In this document: in pieces, positions 6,380 through 15,918 of the stretch
Position numbering within the stretch: position 1 is the stretch's first letter
Layout: every line of letters starts with the position of its first letter
Position numbers and translations under genes: made by a program
Assembly (NCBI GenBank): GCA_045626925.1
Contig: JAZUQZ010000013.1
Location: 1 to 39,099 of the forward strand
DNA length: 39,099 nucleotides
Reading direction: 5' to 3'
DNA from: Aphodoplasma sp045626925
GTDB taxonomy: Bacteria > Bacillota > Clostridia > UBA1381 > UMGS1253
The notes under the pieces: model-generated
Told to the model about the DNA's origin: nothing
The model's database searches: none
What the model saw: only the letters and a program-made list of their open reading frames with translations

Positions 6380-9022
6380 TTATGCCTTAATCTGTGAATT
6401 TACCAATTCTTCTACAATAGCGAGAGCATCAGCAATTTTTTCAGGATTTTTACCGCCTGCTTGTGCAGAATCCGGTTTTCCGCCACCGCCACCGCCGGCA
6501 ACCTTTGCAACTTCGCCAATGATTTTGCCCGCATGTATGCCCTTTGCAACGGCATCCTTTGATGCAACTGCAATAAATGTGATTTTGCCATCATCTTCGC
6601 TTGCAAATACGGCTATGCCACAACCCATGTTGTCACGCATTTTATCGCCAAGCGTACGAAGCTCGCCCGCATTTACGCCTTTTAGGCTGTTTGTGTATAC
6701 TCGAACACCATTTATTTCTTTATAATTATCCATAAGCGAACTTGCCTGACCTGCTGCAAGCTTTTCACGCATTTGCTCTGCTTCTTTTTGTGCGCTCTTG
6801 AGTTCATCAACGAGTGACTCTACTTTTTCAACAAGCTCTGCCGGATTGGCCTTTATTACCTTTGCAGTGTCTTGAAGATTCTTTTGAGTGTTCTTCATAA
6901 ATTGTAACGAGCCATAACCGGTTACGCCTTCGATACGACGCACGCCTGCAGCAACACCTGTTTCAGAAATAAGTGTAAACAAGCCTGCCTGACTTGTATT
7001 TGTAAGGTGTGTTCCGCCACAGAATTCTGTTGAATAGTCACCCATCTTTACAACGCGTACGATATCGCCATACTTTTCGCCGAAGAGTGAAGTTGCCCCA
7101 AGTTTTTTAGCTTCATCAATAGGCATTTCACGAGTTTCTATTTCCATTGCATCAAGTATTGCCTCATTAACCTTTGCTTCAACCTCTGCAAGCTCTGCTT
7201 CGCTCATAGCGCTAAAATGTGAAAAGTCAAAACGCAAGCGATTAGCATTAACAGACGACCCTGCCTGTGCAACATGTACACCAAGCGTATCGCGAAGTGC
7301 TTTGTGAAGTAGGTGAGTAGTTGAGTGGTTGCGTGATGTAGCCATACGATTTTTCATATCATATGCAAGCACAACATTGTCACCGACACTTACAGCGCCG
7401 CTCTTTACAACACCAAAGTGTGCAATTTTGCCGTCGCCAACCTTCTTTGTTTCACTAACCTCAAATGTAAAATCTTTGCCACTGATAAGACCGATATCGC
7501 CTTCCTGGCCGCCGCTTTCTGCATAAAATACTGTCTTATCACATATTATGCTGGCTTCTTCGCCGTTTCCAACGCTATCTACGATTTCGCCATTTGCAAC
7601 GATTGCCTTTACAACCGCCTCTGTTTTTGAATTATCATAACCGATAAACTCTGTAGTGATTGATTTATCGAGCTGTGAATAAATATTCTCACTCCATGCC
7701 GCATCTTCGCCGACATTTCTTCCTGCACGAGCGCGTTCACGCTGTTTGTTCATTTCTGCAGTAAATGCATCCTCATCTACATCAAGACCCTTTTCGTCCA
7801 AAATTTCGCGTGTAAGGTCAATTGGGAAGCCATATGTGTCATAAAGCTTGAACGCATCTGCACCCGAAAGAGTTTTTTCTCCCGCATTTACAAGCTTTTT
7901 AGTAAGTGAATTTAGAATATCAAGACCTTGATTTATAGTAAGCTCAAAACGGTCTTCTTCGATGCTTATAACCTTTTTAATATACTCTTTTTTCTCCTCA
8001 AGCTCCGGATATGCGCCTTTTGACTCATTTATTACTGTCAAAGCAACATCGCTTAAAAATGCCTCATTTATACCCAAAAGTCTGCCATGACGAGCGGCTC
8101 TTCTGAGAAGTCTGCGAAGTACATAGCCACGCCCCTCATTTGATGGAACAACACCATCAGAAACAAGAAATGTCGTACTTCTTATATGGTCTGTTACAAC
8201 ACGAAGCGAAACATCAGTTGCATCGTCTTTGCCATATTCTACACCTGCAAGTTTTGCAATATGCTTCATAATGTTTTGTATTGTATCAACATCAAAAATC
8301 GATGATACACCCTGCATAATTGTTGCAAGACGCTCAAGACCCATACCTGTATCGATGTTTGGATGAGCAAGCTTGTGATACTCGCCGTTGTCGTCTTTTT
8401 CAAATTGTGTAAATACAAGATTCCAAAATTCAACAAAACGGTCACATTCGCACCCAACTGCACAGTCAGGCTTGCCACAACCATTTTCTACGCCACGGTC
8501 AAAATAAATTTCCGAACATGGACCGCATGGGCCTGTACCAATTTCCCAAAAGTTGTCCTCTTTTCCCATACGAACAATGCGCTCCGGTGGAATGCCCACT
8601 TCTTTTGTCCAAATATCAAACGCCTCATCGTCGTCCTCATAAATCGTAATCCAAAGTCTGTCGAGCGGCATTTTCATTTCCTTGGTAATAAATTCCCACG
8701 CCCAAGCCGTAGCCTCGCGTTTGAAATAATCGCCAAATGAAAAGTTGCCAAGCATTTCAAAAAAAGTTCCATGACGAGCAGTTTTACCAACACGCTCAAT
8801 ATCAGGCGTGCGTATGCACTTTTGACATGTTGTGGCACGCTTTGATGGGGGAGTTTGCGCACCTGTAAAGTATGGTTTGAGCGGTGCCATACCCGAGTTT
8901 ATAAGCAAAAGACTTGCATCGTTTTGCGGCACAAGCGGAAAGCTTGGCATGCGATAGTGTCCCTTGCTCTGATAAAATGACAAGAATTTTTCTCGAATTT
9001 CATTAAGTCCTAGTTTTTCCAT
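6380..9022 (-). CDS. alaS: Alanyl-tRNA synthetase
   Basis: An 880-residue class II synthetase, full length for the bacterial family, that charges tRNA-Ala in the cytosol. The N-terminal catalytic core includes FFEMLGNFSFGDYFK (about 86-100). The editing domain has the zinc pair HSTTH (about 565) and CGGTH (about 665), which clear Ser- and Gly-tRNA-Ala. The C-terminal DHHA1 domain has a glycine-rich GGGGGGKPD segment near residue 845. The ATG at 9022 has AAGGGGT 8 bases upstream. It lies 34 bases after metG in the same operon. I looked for a T-box leader and the gap is too short for one, so control must come from the apgM promoter or elsewhere. Confidence 0.98.
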   Translation of the reverse strand: MEKLGLNEIREKFLSFYQSKGHYRMPSFPLVPQNDASLLLINSGMAPLKPYFTGAQTPPSKRATTCQKCIRTPDIERVGKTARHGTFFEMLGNFSFGDYFKREATAWAWEFITKEMKMPLDRLWITIYEDDDEAFDIWTKEVGIPPERIVRMGKEDNFWEIGTGPCGPCSEIYFDRGVENGCGKPDCAVGCECDRFVEFWNLVFTQFEKDDNGEYHKLAHPNIDTGMGLERLATIMQGVSSIFDVDTIQNIMKHIAKLAGVEYGKDDATDVSLRVVTDHIRSTTFLVSDGVVPSNEGRGYVLRRLLRRAARHGRLLGINEAFLSDVALTVINESKGAYPELEEKKEYIKKVISIEEDRFELTINQGLDILNSLTKKLVNAGEKTLSGADAFKLYDTYGFPIDLTREILDEKGLDVDEDAFTAEMNKQRERARAGRNVGEDAAWSENIYSQLDKSITTEFIGYDNSKTEAVVKAIVANGEIVDSVGNGEEASIICDKTVFYAESGGQEGDIGLISGKDFTFEVSETKKVGDGKIAHFGVVKSGAVSVGDNVVLAYDMKNRMATSRNHSTTHLLHKALRDTLGVHVAQAGSSVNANRLRFDFSHFSAMSEAELAEVEAKVNEAILDAMEIETREMPIDEAKKLGATSLFGEKYGDIVRVVKMGDYSTEFCGGTHLTNTSQAGLFTLISETGVAAGVRRIEGVTGYGSLQFMKNTQKNLQDTAKVIKANPAELVEKVESLVDELKSAQKEAEQMREKLAAGQASSLMDNYKEINGVRVYTNSLKGVNAGELRTLGDKMRDNMGCGIAVFASEDDGKITFIAVASKDAVAKGIHAGKIIGEVAKVAGGGGGGKPDSAQAGGKNPEKIADALAIVEELVNSQIKA

Positions 9023-9056
9023 TTTTCATTACCCCTTATATAGTGTAAATTATTGT

Positions 9057-11015
9057 TTAGTGTACTTGTGAATTTGTTGCAATATCTCTATCGATTGTGC
9101 ATATCGAAAGCTCGTCGCCGTTTGCCGCCGCCAAAATCATTCCATACGAATCAACACCGCGAAGCTTAACCGGTTTAAGATTTGCAATTACAATAACATT
9201 TTTACCAACAAGTTCATCAATGCTGTAATGCTTTGCAAGTCCTGATACAATTTGGCGCTTTTCGTCACCAAGCTCGACAATAAGCTTGTATAATTTGTCG
9301 GCACCATCGATTTTTTCTGCACTTATAATTTTTGCGACACGCAAATCAAGTTTTGCAAAATCATCGATTGTAATCTCGGACAAAGTGGCTTGCTCTGTTT
9401 TTTTATCCGCTTTTTCTTCTTTCTTTTCCTTTACAGGCGGATATTTTTTCAAGTTAAAAGTTTCAATTTCTTCAAGCTTTTTCTTTTCATCAAGTCTTAG
9501 AAATAGTGGTTCTGCTTTACCAACCAAAGTGCCGCTTACGAGTCTACCAAAGCTTTCAATGCTTTCGATATCCGTATCACAACCACCGAGCTGGTCATAT
9601 GTTTTATTTGCAGTATCAGGCATAAACGCCTCAAGCAATACCGCGATAACACGAATTGATTCAAGAAGATTATAAATTACTGTACCAAGTCTTTCTTTAT
9701 CTTCTTCGTTTTTAGCAAGCACCCACGGTGCCGTTTCGTCGATATATTTATTCGAGCGGCGCGCAAGACTCATTATAATTTCAAGCGAGTCTGCCACACG
9801 AAGTTTTTCCATTTTTTCTTTGACGCCTTTTACCGCTTCGGCACAGGCTGATTTCAGCTCGTTATCAAACTCACCCTCACAAGTCGGGGAGGGGATTTTG
9901 CCACCAAAATATTTGTCACACATCGTAATCGTACGATTTACAAGATTGCCGATTGTGTTTGCAAGGTCAGAGTTGAAACGACTGATAATCGTTTCATACG
10001 ATATTGTTCCGTCCGATGCAAACGGCATCTCACTCAAAACATAATAACGGACTGCATCGACACCAAAAAGCTCTGCAAGGTCATCTGCATACATAACATT
10101 GCCACGCGATTTGCTCATTTTGTCAACGCCGGACAATAGCCATGGATGACCAAAAATCTGTTTTGGAAGCGGCTCGCCGAGAGCCATCAAAATGATTGGC
10201 CAATAAATCGTGTGAAAACGCAAAATATCTTTGCCTATTATATGCACATCAGCAGGCCAATATTTTTTATAATTTTCTGACGGATTTTCAGGGTCATAGC
10301 CGAGCGCTGTGATATAATTTGAGAGCGCGTCAACCCATACATATATAACATGTCCGGGGTCAAATTCTACCGGCACACCCCAATTAAATGTACTGCGCGA
10401 TACACACAAATCCTGAAGTCCCGGCTTCAAAAAGTTATTTACCATTTCATTTTTGCGCGATTCCGGAGCAATAAAATCGGGATGCGACTCAATATGCGCC
10501 ATAAGCTTGTCCTGATATTTACTCATTTTAAAGAAATAGGCTTCTTCTTTTGTGCTTACAACCTCGCGTCCACAGTCAGGACAACACCCGTCAACAAGCT
10601 GTGACGGAGTGAAAAACGATTCACAAGGCACACAATAAAGGCCCTCATATTCACTTTTGTATATATCGCCTTGGTCATAAAGCTTTTTAAAAATCTTTTT
10701 GACCGTTTGCTCGTGGTCTTCGTCCGTTGTGCGTATAAAGCGGTCATACGATGTATTCATAAGATTCCATATGTCCTTAATTTCGCCCGTGACAGAGTCA
10801 ACATATTGTTTCGGCGAAATGCCCGCTTCTTCAGCGGCTTGCTGGATTTTTTGACCATGCTCATCGGTACCGGTAAGGAAAAACACATCATACCCAAGCT
10901 TGCGCTTGAATCGTGCAATAGCATCTGTCAAAATTACTTCATATGTGTTGCCTATATGCGGTTTTCGCGATGTATAGGCAATCGCAGTTGTTATATAATA
11001 TTTTCCTTTGCTCAA
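9057..11015 (-). CDS. metG: Methionyl-tRNA synthetase with C-terminal tRNA-binding domain
   Basis: A class I synthetase of 652 residues that loads Met on initiator and elongator tRNA. It shows the HIGH-type motif PHIGN (about 19-23), a zinc knuckle with CVPC and CCPDC (about 125-147), KMSKS (about 298-302), a helical anticodon domain, and a C-terminal EMAP/Trbp111-like domain (about 555-652) that favours dimerisation and tRNA binding. A Lys/Glu-rich linker joins this domain. I choose TTG 11015 rather than the longer GTG 11024, because the ribosome site AAGAAGGTGG overlaps that GTG and sits at correct distance from the TTG. It follows apgM by about 40 bases. Confidence 0.96.
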   Translation of the reverse strand: MSKGKYYITTAIAYTSRKPHIGNTYEVILTDAIARFKRKLGYDVFFLTGTDEHGQKIQQAAEEAGISPKQYVDSVTGEIKDIWNLMNTSYDRFIRTTDEDHEQTVKKIFKKLYDQGDIYKSEYEGLYCVPCESFFTPSQLVDGCCPDCGREVVSTKEEAYFFKMSKYQDKLMAHIESHPDFIAPESRKNEMVNNFLKPGLQDLCVSRSTFNWGVPVEFDPGHVIYVWVDALSNYITALGYDPENPSENYKKYWPADVHIIGKDILRFHTIYWPIILMALGEPLPKQIFGHPWLLSGVDKMSKSRGNVMYADDLAELFGVDAVRYYVLSEMPFASDGTISYETIISRFNSDLANTIGNLVNRTITMCDKYFGGKIPSPTCEGEFDNELKSACAEAVKGVKEKMEKLRVADSLEIIMSLARRSNKYIDETAPWVLAKNEEDKERLGTVIYNLLESIRVIAVLLEAFMPDTANKTYDQLGGCDTDIESIESFGRLVSGTLVGKAEPLFLRLDEKKKLEEIETFNLKKYPPVKEKKEEKADKKTEQATLSEITIDDFAKLDLRVAKIISAEKIDGADKLYKLIVELGDEKRQIVSGLAKHYSIDELVGKNVIVIANLKPVKLRGVDSYGMILAAANGDELSICTIDRDIATNSQVH

Positions 11016-11056
11016 TATTGCCACCTTCTTAAAATGAAATTTTTATAAATTACAAC

Positions 11057-12268
11057 TTATTTTACTGATAAAAACTCTTCCATAAGTGTATGTCCGACCG
11101 TCCTGAATATGTTTGTCTTTTTTGCATCTTCTTCACAATAGGTGCGGTCTTGCGCATCGGTTTGCGTATTGCTTCTGTAAATGATATACGGCACAGGCTC
11201 ACTGCTGTGTGTCATTGTAGCTATTGGCGTCGGATGGTCAGGCATAACAAGTATGCTGTACTCTTCACCCGCATTTTCAAGTGCGGCTATAATCGTTTTT
11301 GTCATAGCATCAAGTCGCTCGATAGATAAAACCTTGTTTTCGATTTCGCCTCTGTGACCACATTCATCTGCCGCTTCAACATGCACATACACAAAATCTT
11401 TTCCGCCCAAAAGAGCATCAATCGCTGCTTTTGCTTTGCCTTCAAAATTGGTATGTACATTTCCGGTTGCACCTTCGACCTCGATTACCTCCATGTCGGC
11501 ACTCTTTGCGATGCCTTTTAAAAGGTCAACCGCCGAAATCATCGCGCCGGAAAGACCATATTTGTCTTTGAAAAGGGGGAGTGTTGGCTTGCTTCCTTGT
11601 CCCCAGAACCAAATCGTGTTTGCACGATTAAGTCCCTTTTCTGCTCGTGCTTTATTTATGGGGTGGTCATTTAGGATTTCATAGCTTTTCTTCATCATAT
11701 CCAAAAGCAATTCGCTATAATCTCCTTTTGGCAGATAATCGCCGATTACACGCTTTGAAATATCGTGTGGTGGTGTAAGCTTGCTATCAAGACTTCCGTT
11801 ATGCATAACGAGCAAATTCCGATAGCTTGTACCCGCATAAAATTTTAATATATCATTGCCAAATTCTTTTTCAACCGCCTCTATAAGCTGTGCACCTTCT
11901 GCAGAGCTTACTTCATCAGCACTGTAATCGAGCATAGTCTTTTTTTCAAAATCCGCCTCATCCGAAAGTGTTACCGTATTAACACGATAAGTTACATCTC
12001 CGTCCACAAGCGGTGCACCAATAGATACTGCCTCAAGTGGCGAACGGCCCGTATAATATTTTTTTGGGTCATAACCCATAACGGAAAGGTTTGCGACATC
12101 GCTGCCGGGCGCGATACCATCAGGAACAGTCTTTACCATACCCATTTCTCCACGAGATGCAAGCATATCCATTGTAGGTTTGTGCGCAGCCTGGAGAGGT
12201 GTTTTATTTTTTAACTCCTTGATAGGCAAATCTGCCATACCATCGCCGAGTATTACAACATATTTCAC
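11057..12268 (-). CDS. apgM: Cofactor-independent phosphoglycerate mutase, archaeal-type (ApgM)
   Basis: A 403-residue alkaline-phosphatase-superfamily enzyme that interconverts 3- and 2-phosphoglycerate in glycolysis. The N-terminus VVILGDGMADLP carries the first metal-binding Asp, SVMGYDP and TGRSPLEA follow near residues 63-80, and the C-terminal metal cluster is seen in VHVEAADECGHRG (about 293-305) and VMPDHPTP (about 345-352). The length fits ApgM, shorter than the roughly 510-residue GpmI. The start is GTG 12268, with AAAGGGG nine bases upstream. It is the first gene of the apgM-metG-alaS-HIT operon, an unusual coupling of a glycolytic enzyme with translation genes. A homoserine-kinase-like role has been proposed for some relatives; glycolysis is more likely. 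Confidence 0.92.
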   Translation of the reverse strand: MKYVVILGDGMADLPIKELKNKTPLQAAHKPTMDMLASRGEMGMVKTVPDGIAPGSDVANLSVMGYDPKKYYTGRSPLEAVSIGAPLVDGDVTYRVNTVTLSDEADFEKKTMLDYSADEVSSAEGAQLIEAVEKEFGNDILKFYAGTSYRNLLVMHNGSLDSKLTPPHDISKRVIGDYLPKGDYSELLLDMMKKSYEILNDHPINKARAEKGLNRANTIWFWGQGSKPTLPLFKDKYGLSGAMISAVDLLKGIAKSADMEVIEVEGATGNVHTNFEGKAKAAIDALLGGKDFVYVHVEAADECGHRGEIENKVLSIERLDAMTKTIIAALENAGEEYSILVMPDHPTPIATMTHSSEPVPYIIYRSNTQTDAQDRTYCEEDAKKTNIFRTVGHTLMEEFLSVK

Positions 12269-12302
12269 CCAAATCTACCCCTTTATTTTACAATTACCCT
12301 AT

Positions 12303-12331
12303 ATTATACTACATATTATATATTATTACAA
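12303..12331 (-). promoter_or_regulatory. SigA-type promoter for apgM operon
   Basis: On the minus strand TTGTAA (12331-12326), a 17-base spacer and TATAAT (12308-12303) lie about 35 bases before the apgM GTG. It is divergent from the promoter at 12371-12399. Confidence 0.65.
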
Positions 12332-12370
12332 GGATTTTTCACAAAAATGTATAAAAATAACAGTGGCCAC

Positions 12371-12399
12371 TTGACTTATAGACGGTTTCGGTGTAAAAT
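12371..12399 (+). promoter_or_regulatory. SigA-type promoter for the methyltransferase-ECF operon
   Basis: TTGACT (12371-12376), a 17-base spacer and TAAAAT (12394-12399) lie 64 bases upstream of the methyltransferase ATG, whose ribosome site is GAGGGG. The transcript may run on through ecfA1-ecfA2-ecfT and truA, since gaps there are short and no terminator is seen. Confidence 0.6.
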
Positions 12400-12463
12400 A
12401 TTATGAATAATATAGTTTAATGGGTGTTCTGTTTTTTTATACATTTATTCGAGGGGATACAAT

Positions 12464-13333
12464 ATGTTTAAAGCTGACAAATGGATAGATTATGAGCTTA
12501 TAGATAGTGCCGGGGGAGAAAAGCTTGAACGATGGGGCAAGTATATTTTGCGACGCCCTGATCCACAAGCCGTCTGGAGCGAAAAAAGTGCGCAAAACTG
12601 GAACAAAGCAATCGCAGTATATCATCGTTCACAAAGCGGTGGTGGACATTGGGAATATAAAGACAAGCTTCCTGCGCGTTGGACAATCGGCTATGACAAT
12701 TTGACATTTAATATAAAGCCGATGAATTTTAAGCATACGGGACTTTTTCCCGAACAAGCTGCAAATTGGGATTGGTTTGGTACGCTTATAAAAAATGCAA
12801 ATCGTCCTATCCGTGTTTTAAACCTTTTTGCGTATACAGGTGGCGCAACTGTTGCTGCACTTGCAGCGGGGGCATCAGTGACGCATGTTGATGCGGCAAA
12901 GGGGATGGTTTCATGGGCAAAGGAAAATGTAAATTCTTCCGGTTATATTGATGCTGATATACGATATATTGTTGACGATGTGCTAAAGTTTGTCGCTCGC
13001 GAGCAACGACGCGGCAAAACATATGATGCAATTATTATGGACCCGCCTTCATATGGGCGCGGACCGTCAGGAGAAGTGTGGAAGATTGAAAATGAGCTTT
13101 ATCCGCTTGTGTGTGAATGTGTAAAAATTTTATCGGACAAGCCATTGTTTTTCCTTATAAACTCGTACACAACAGGCCTTGGTGCATCGGTGCTTGAGAA
13201 CATTTTAACTCTTACGGTGAAAAAACGCTTTGGCGGATATATAAATGCCGACGAAATCGGCATCCCGATGACTGCAAAAAACGGGCTTTGTCTTCCGTGC
13301 GGAATATCGGGCAGATGGCAAGCAGAAAAATAA
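12464..13333 (+). CDS. Class I SAM-dependent methyltransferase, RlmI/COG1092-like
   Basis: A 289-residue cytosolic methyltransferase, most similar by motif to 23S rRNA cytosine-C5 methyltransferases. Motif I is LNLFAYTGGATVAALAAGA (about 119-137), motif II has THVDAAKGMV, and the catalytic-type motif IV is IMDPPSYGRGPSGE (about 190-203). It has no N-terminal PUA domain and ends after the Rossmann fold; the conserved C-terminal Cys is seen in GLCLPCG (about 276-282). The first 100 residues form a family-specific beta region. ATG 12464 has GAGGGG eight bases upstream. It heads the operon containing the ECF transporter core. The modified base is not certain. Confidence 0.85.
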   Translation: MFKADKWIDYELIDSAGGEKLERWGKYILRRPDPQAVWSEKSAQNWNKAIAVYHRSQSGGGHWEYKDKLPARWTIGYDNLTFNIKPMNFKHTGLFPEQAANWDWFGTLIKNANRPIRVLNLFAYTGGATVAALAAGASVTHVDAAKGMVSWAKENVNSSGYIDADIRYIVDDVLKFVAREQRRGKTYDAIIMDPPSYGRGPSGEVWKIENELYPLVCECVKILSDKPLFFLINSYTTGLGASVLENILTLTVKKRFGGYINADEIGIPMTAKNGLCLPCGISGRWQAEK

Positions 13334-13364
13334 ACTAATTTTTATGGAAACGGCGGTTTGGTAA

Positions 13365-14195
13365 ATGATAAAAACCGAAAATTTGAAATATAATTATGAA
13401 ACAGATGACGAGCAACAACTCGAGGTTTTAGATGGCGTAAACCTTGAAATACACAACGGCGAGTTTGTGGCAATTGTTGGACATAACGGCTCGGGCAAAT
13501 CGACACTCGCAAAACATTTTAATGCAGTTTTACTCCCATCAGGTGGCAAGGTTTATGTCGAAAAAATGGACACAACAGATGAAGCGCTTATTTTTGAAAT
13601 ACGCCGTCGTGTCGGCATGGTGTTTCAAAACCCTGACAATCAGATTGTAGCGACAATTGTTGAAGAAGATGTTGCTTTTGCACCCGAAAATCTTGGTGTT
13701 GCAGCTGATGAAATACGCGAGCGCGTTGATGCTGCGCTTGAAACAGTTGGAATGTATGAGCATAGACTTGATGCGCCACATCTTTTGTCGGGCGGACAAA
13801 AGCAACGCATAGCTATTGCCGGCATTTTGGCGATGAAACCAAAGTATATAATACTTGATGAGCCGACGGCGATGCTTGACCCAATCGGTCGCAGGGAAGT
13901 GCTGGCGACGATAAACAGACTTAACAAAGAAGAAAATATGACCGTGATTTTAATTACGCATTATATGGACGAAGCAGCAATGGCAGACAGAATTGTTGTA
14001 ATGCGTAGCGGAAATATTTTGCTCGATGGGGCACCAAAAGAGGTGTTTTTGCAAACGGAAAAGCTTAAATCAACAGGGCTTGATATTCCGCAGACAACAC
14101 AACTTATGAATATGTTATATGAGCAGGGTTTTGATGTAAAAAAAGACGCAATAAGCGTAGACGAATGTGTAGAGGAGATTATGGGACTACTATGA
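13365..14195 (+). CDS. ecfA1: ECF transporter ATPase EcfA1
   Basis: A 276-residue ABC ATPase powering uptake of vitamins and metal cofactors by group II energy-coupling-factor transporters. Walker A is GHNGSGKST (about 38-46), the Q-loop is VFQNPDNQIVATIVEEDVAF, the signature is LSGGQKQR (about 140-147), and Walker B is YIILDEPTAMLDP (about 158-170), followed by a switch His in LITHYMDEA. The ribosome site is weak (GGCGG). It starts 31 bases after the methyltransferase and overlaps ecfA2 by ATGA. No substrate-binding S component lies nearby, as expected for the shared housekeeping module. Confidence 0.95.
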   Translation: MIKTENLKYNYETDDEQQLEVLDGVNLEIHNGEFVAIVGHNGSGKSTLAKHFNAVLLPSGGKVYVEKMDTTDEALIFEIRRRVGMVFQNPDNQIVATIVEEDVAFAPENLGVAADEIRERVDAALETVGMYEHRLDAPHLLSGGQKQRIAIAGILAMKPKYIILDEPTAMLDPIGRREVLATINRLNKEENMTVILITHYMDEAAMADRIVVMRSGNILLDGAPKEVFLQTEKLKSTGLDIPQTTQLMNMLYEQGFDVKKDAISVDECVEEIMGLL

Positions 14196-15040
14196 TAGAA
14201 TGTAGAAATGTGTGCCACACATATCAAGCGGGCTCGCCGTTTGAAAATGAGGCGCTAAAAGACATAAATCTTAAAATTGAAGCAGGTGAGCTTGTAGCAA
14301 TAATTGGACATACAGGCTCGGGCAAATCGACGCTTATACAGCATTTTAACGCGCTTTTAAAACCGACATCGGGAAGCATTATTATAGATGGCGTTGATAT
14401 TAGTACGCCAAAGCTTGATTTGCGTTCTATACGAAAAAAAGTGGGCTTGGTGTTTCAGTATCCGGAGCATCAACTTATGGAGGAGACCGTTCGTCGCGAT
14501 GTTGCGTTTGGACCAAAAAATCTTGGGTTATCCGATGAAGAAGTAAGAGAACGCGTGCTTGTAGCGACAAAGGCGATAGGGTTAAAAGAAGAACTGCTTG
14601 ACAAATCGCCATTCGAGCTTTCGGGCGGAGAAAAGCGTCGCGTGGCGATTGCGGGCGTGCTTGCAATGGAGCCCGATGTGCTTGTTCTTGACGAGCCGAC
14701 GGCGGGGCTTGACCCTGCAGGACGCGATGAGCTTTTATCACTTATCGTAAAGCTTAATGATTGTGGTATGACAATTGTGCTTGTGTCGCATAGTATGGAG
14801 GATGTCGCAAATACTGCAAAGCGTATAATTGTTATGAATGGCTCACAGGTTGCACTTGATGGTAGTGTAGCAGAGGTGTTTTCGCATGCGGACGAGCTTG
14901 CAAAAATGGGACTAAGCGTTCCACAAATAAGTCTTGTTGTTCAAAAGCTAAGAGCGCGTGGCGTTGATTTGCCAAACGATATTTATACAGTTGAACAGGC
15001 ACAACAAGCGATTTTGAAAATAATTAAGCCAAAAGGCTGA
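14192..15040 (+). CDS. ecfA2: ECF transporter ATPase EcfA2
   Basis: The partner ATPase of EcfA1, 282 residues. Walker A is GHTGSGKST (about 39-47), the Q-loop is VFQYPEHQLMEETVRRDVAFG, the signature is LSGGEKRR (about 142-149), and Walker B is VLVLDEPTAGLDP. ATG 14192 overlaps the ecfA1 stop by ATGA and is preferred to ATG 14165, which would add nine residues (MCRGDYGTT) without a ribosome site. AGAGGAG lies about 15 bases upstream, so translation is probably coupled to ecfA1. The two ATPases form a heterodimer below the EcfT protein. Confidence 0.95.
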   Translation: MIECRNVCHTYQAGSPFENEALKDINLKIEAGELVAIIGHTGSGKSTLIQHFNALLKPTSGSIIIDGVDISTPKLDLRSIRKKVGLVFQYPEHQLMEETVRRDVAFGPKNLGLSDEEVRERVLVATKAIGLKEELLDKSPFELSGGEKRRVAIAGVLAMEPDVLVLDEPTAGLDPAGRDELLSLIVKLNDCGMTIVLVSHSMEDVANTAKRIIVMNGSQVALDGSVAEVFSHADELAKMGLSVPQISLVVQKLRARGVDLPNDIYTVEQAQQAILKIIKPKG

Positions 15041-15054
15041 TTTGGGAGATAAAT

Positions 15055-15870
15055 ATGCTTAAGGACATAACACTTGGACAATATTATCCCGGCGATTCAA
15101 AGGTGCATCGCCTTGACCCAAGGGTAAAAATTTTGCTCACAATTTTATATATAGTTTTACTTTTTACTGTAAAGAATTTTAGTGGCTTTGCAGTTTTTGG
15201 CGTGTTTACATTTTTTGTAATATATGCCGCAAAGATACCGCTCCGTTTTGTGTTTAAAGGCATCAAACCGCTTTTGTTCATTATTGCTTTTACTGCAATT
15301 TTGAATATTTTTATGACACAGGGACGCATCGCATTTCGTATTCCGTACACATCGATAGTTGCGACTTGGGAGGGTATATTACTTGCAGCATTTATGATAA
15401 TAAGACTTGTGTTTTTAGTTATAGGAACATCGCTACTTACGCTTACATCGTCGCCGATATCACTTACGGACGGAATCGAGCATCTTTTATCGCCGTTAAA
15501 AAAAATCGGCGTACCGGCACACGAGCTTGCAATGATGATGACTATTGCAATTCGCTTTATACCTACACTTCTTGAGGAAACAGAAAAAATCATGAAAGCA
15601 CAGACATCGCGCGGGGCAGACTTTGAAACGGGAAATATCTTAAAACGAGCAAAATCACTTGTGCCACTTTTGGTGCCTCTTTTTATAAGCGCTTTCAGGC
15701 GTGCAGACGAGCTTGCACTTGCGATGGAGTGTCGTTGTTATAATGGCGGTAACGGTCGAACAAGAATGAAGCAGCTTAAAATTACAAAAACAGACATATT
15801 ATCTTGTGTGTTTGTTGTTTTTGCACTTGCACTTGCAGTTATAGTCGGTTATATGAGTTTTTTGGTATAA
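15055..15870 (+). CDS. ecfT: ECF transporter transmembrane protein EcfT
   Basis: A 271-residue membrane scaffold that binds the two ATPases and exchangeable S components. About five or more hydrophobic helices are seen, with an N-terminal G-x-Y-P-G-D-S-x-V-H-x-L-DPRVKI segment (about 7-25) typical of EcfT. The cytosolic coupling helices carry the two Ala-Arg-Gly-type motifs: TSRGAD (about 183-188) and RADELALAMECRCY (about 221-234). The last motif normally reads S-R-G-Y or similar; here CRC-Y replaces it, a mild deviation. GGGAG ribosome site is nine bases upstream. ecfA1-A2-T-truA is the standard Firmicute order, usually after rplQ, which is absent here. Confidence 0.95.
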   Translation: MLKDITLGQYYPGDSKVHRLDPRVKILLTILYIVLLFTVKNFSGFAVFGVFTFFVIYAAKIPLRFVFKGIKPLLFIIAFTAILNIFMTQGRIAFRIPYTSIVATWEGILLAAFMIIRLVFLVIGTSLLTLTSSPISLTDGIEHLLSPLKKIGVPAHELAMMMTIAIRFIPTLLEETEKIMKAQTSRGADFETGNILKRAKSLVPLLVPLFISAFRRADELALAMECRCYNGGNGRTRMKQLKITKTDILSCVFVVFALALAVIVGYMSFLV

Positions 15871-15918
15871 TTTTATATTTTAAGCTTCTAAAAATGAAGA
15901 TTGTGATGGAGATTATTT

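Noticed and set aside
9023..9056. T-box leader before alaS or metG
   Set aside because: The gaps between these genes are 34-41 bases, much too short, and no GGTGG-type specifier structure is seen upstream of apgM.
15084..15593. Minus-strand ORF of 169 codons opposite ecfT
   Set aside because: It mirrors a clearly recognisable gene, has no ribosome site and no recognisable domain.
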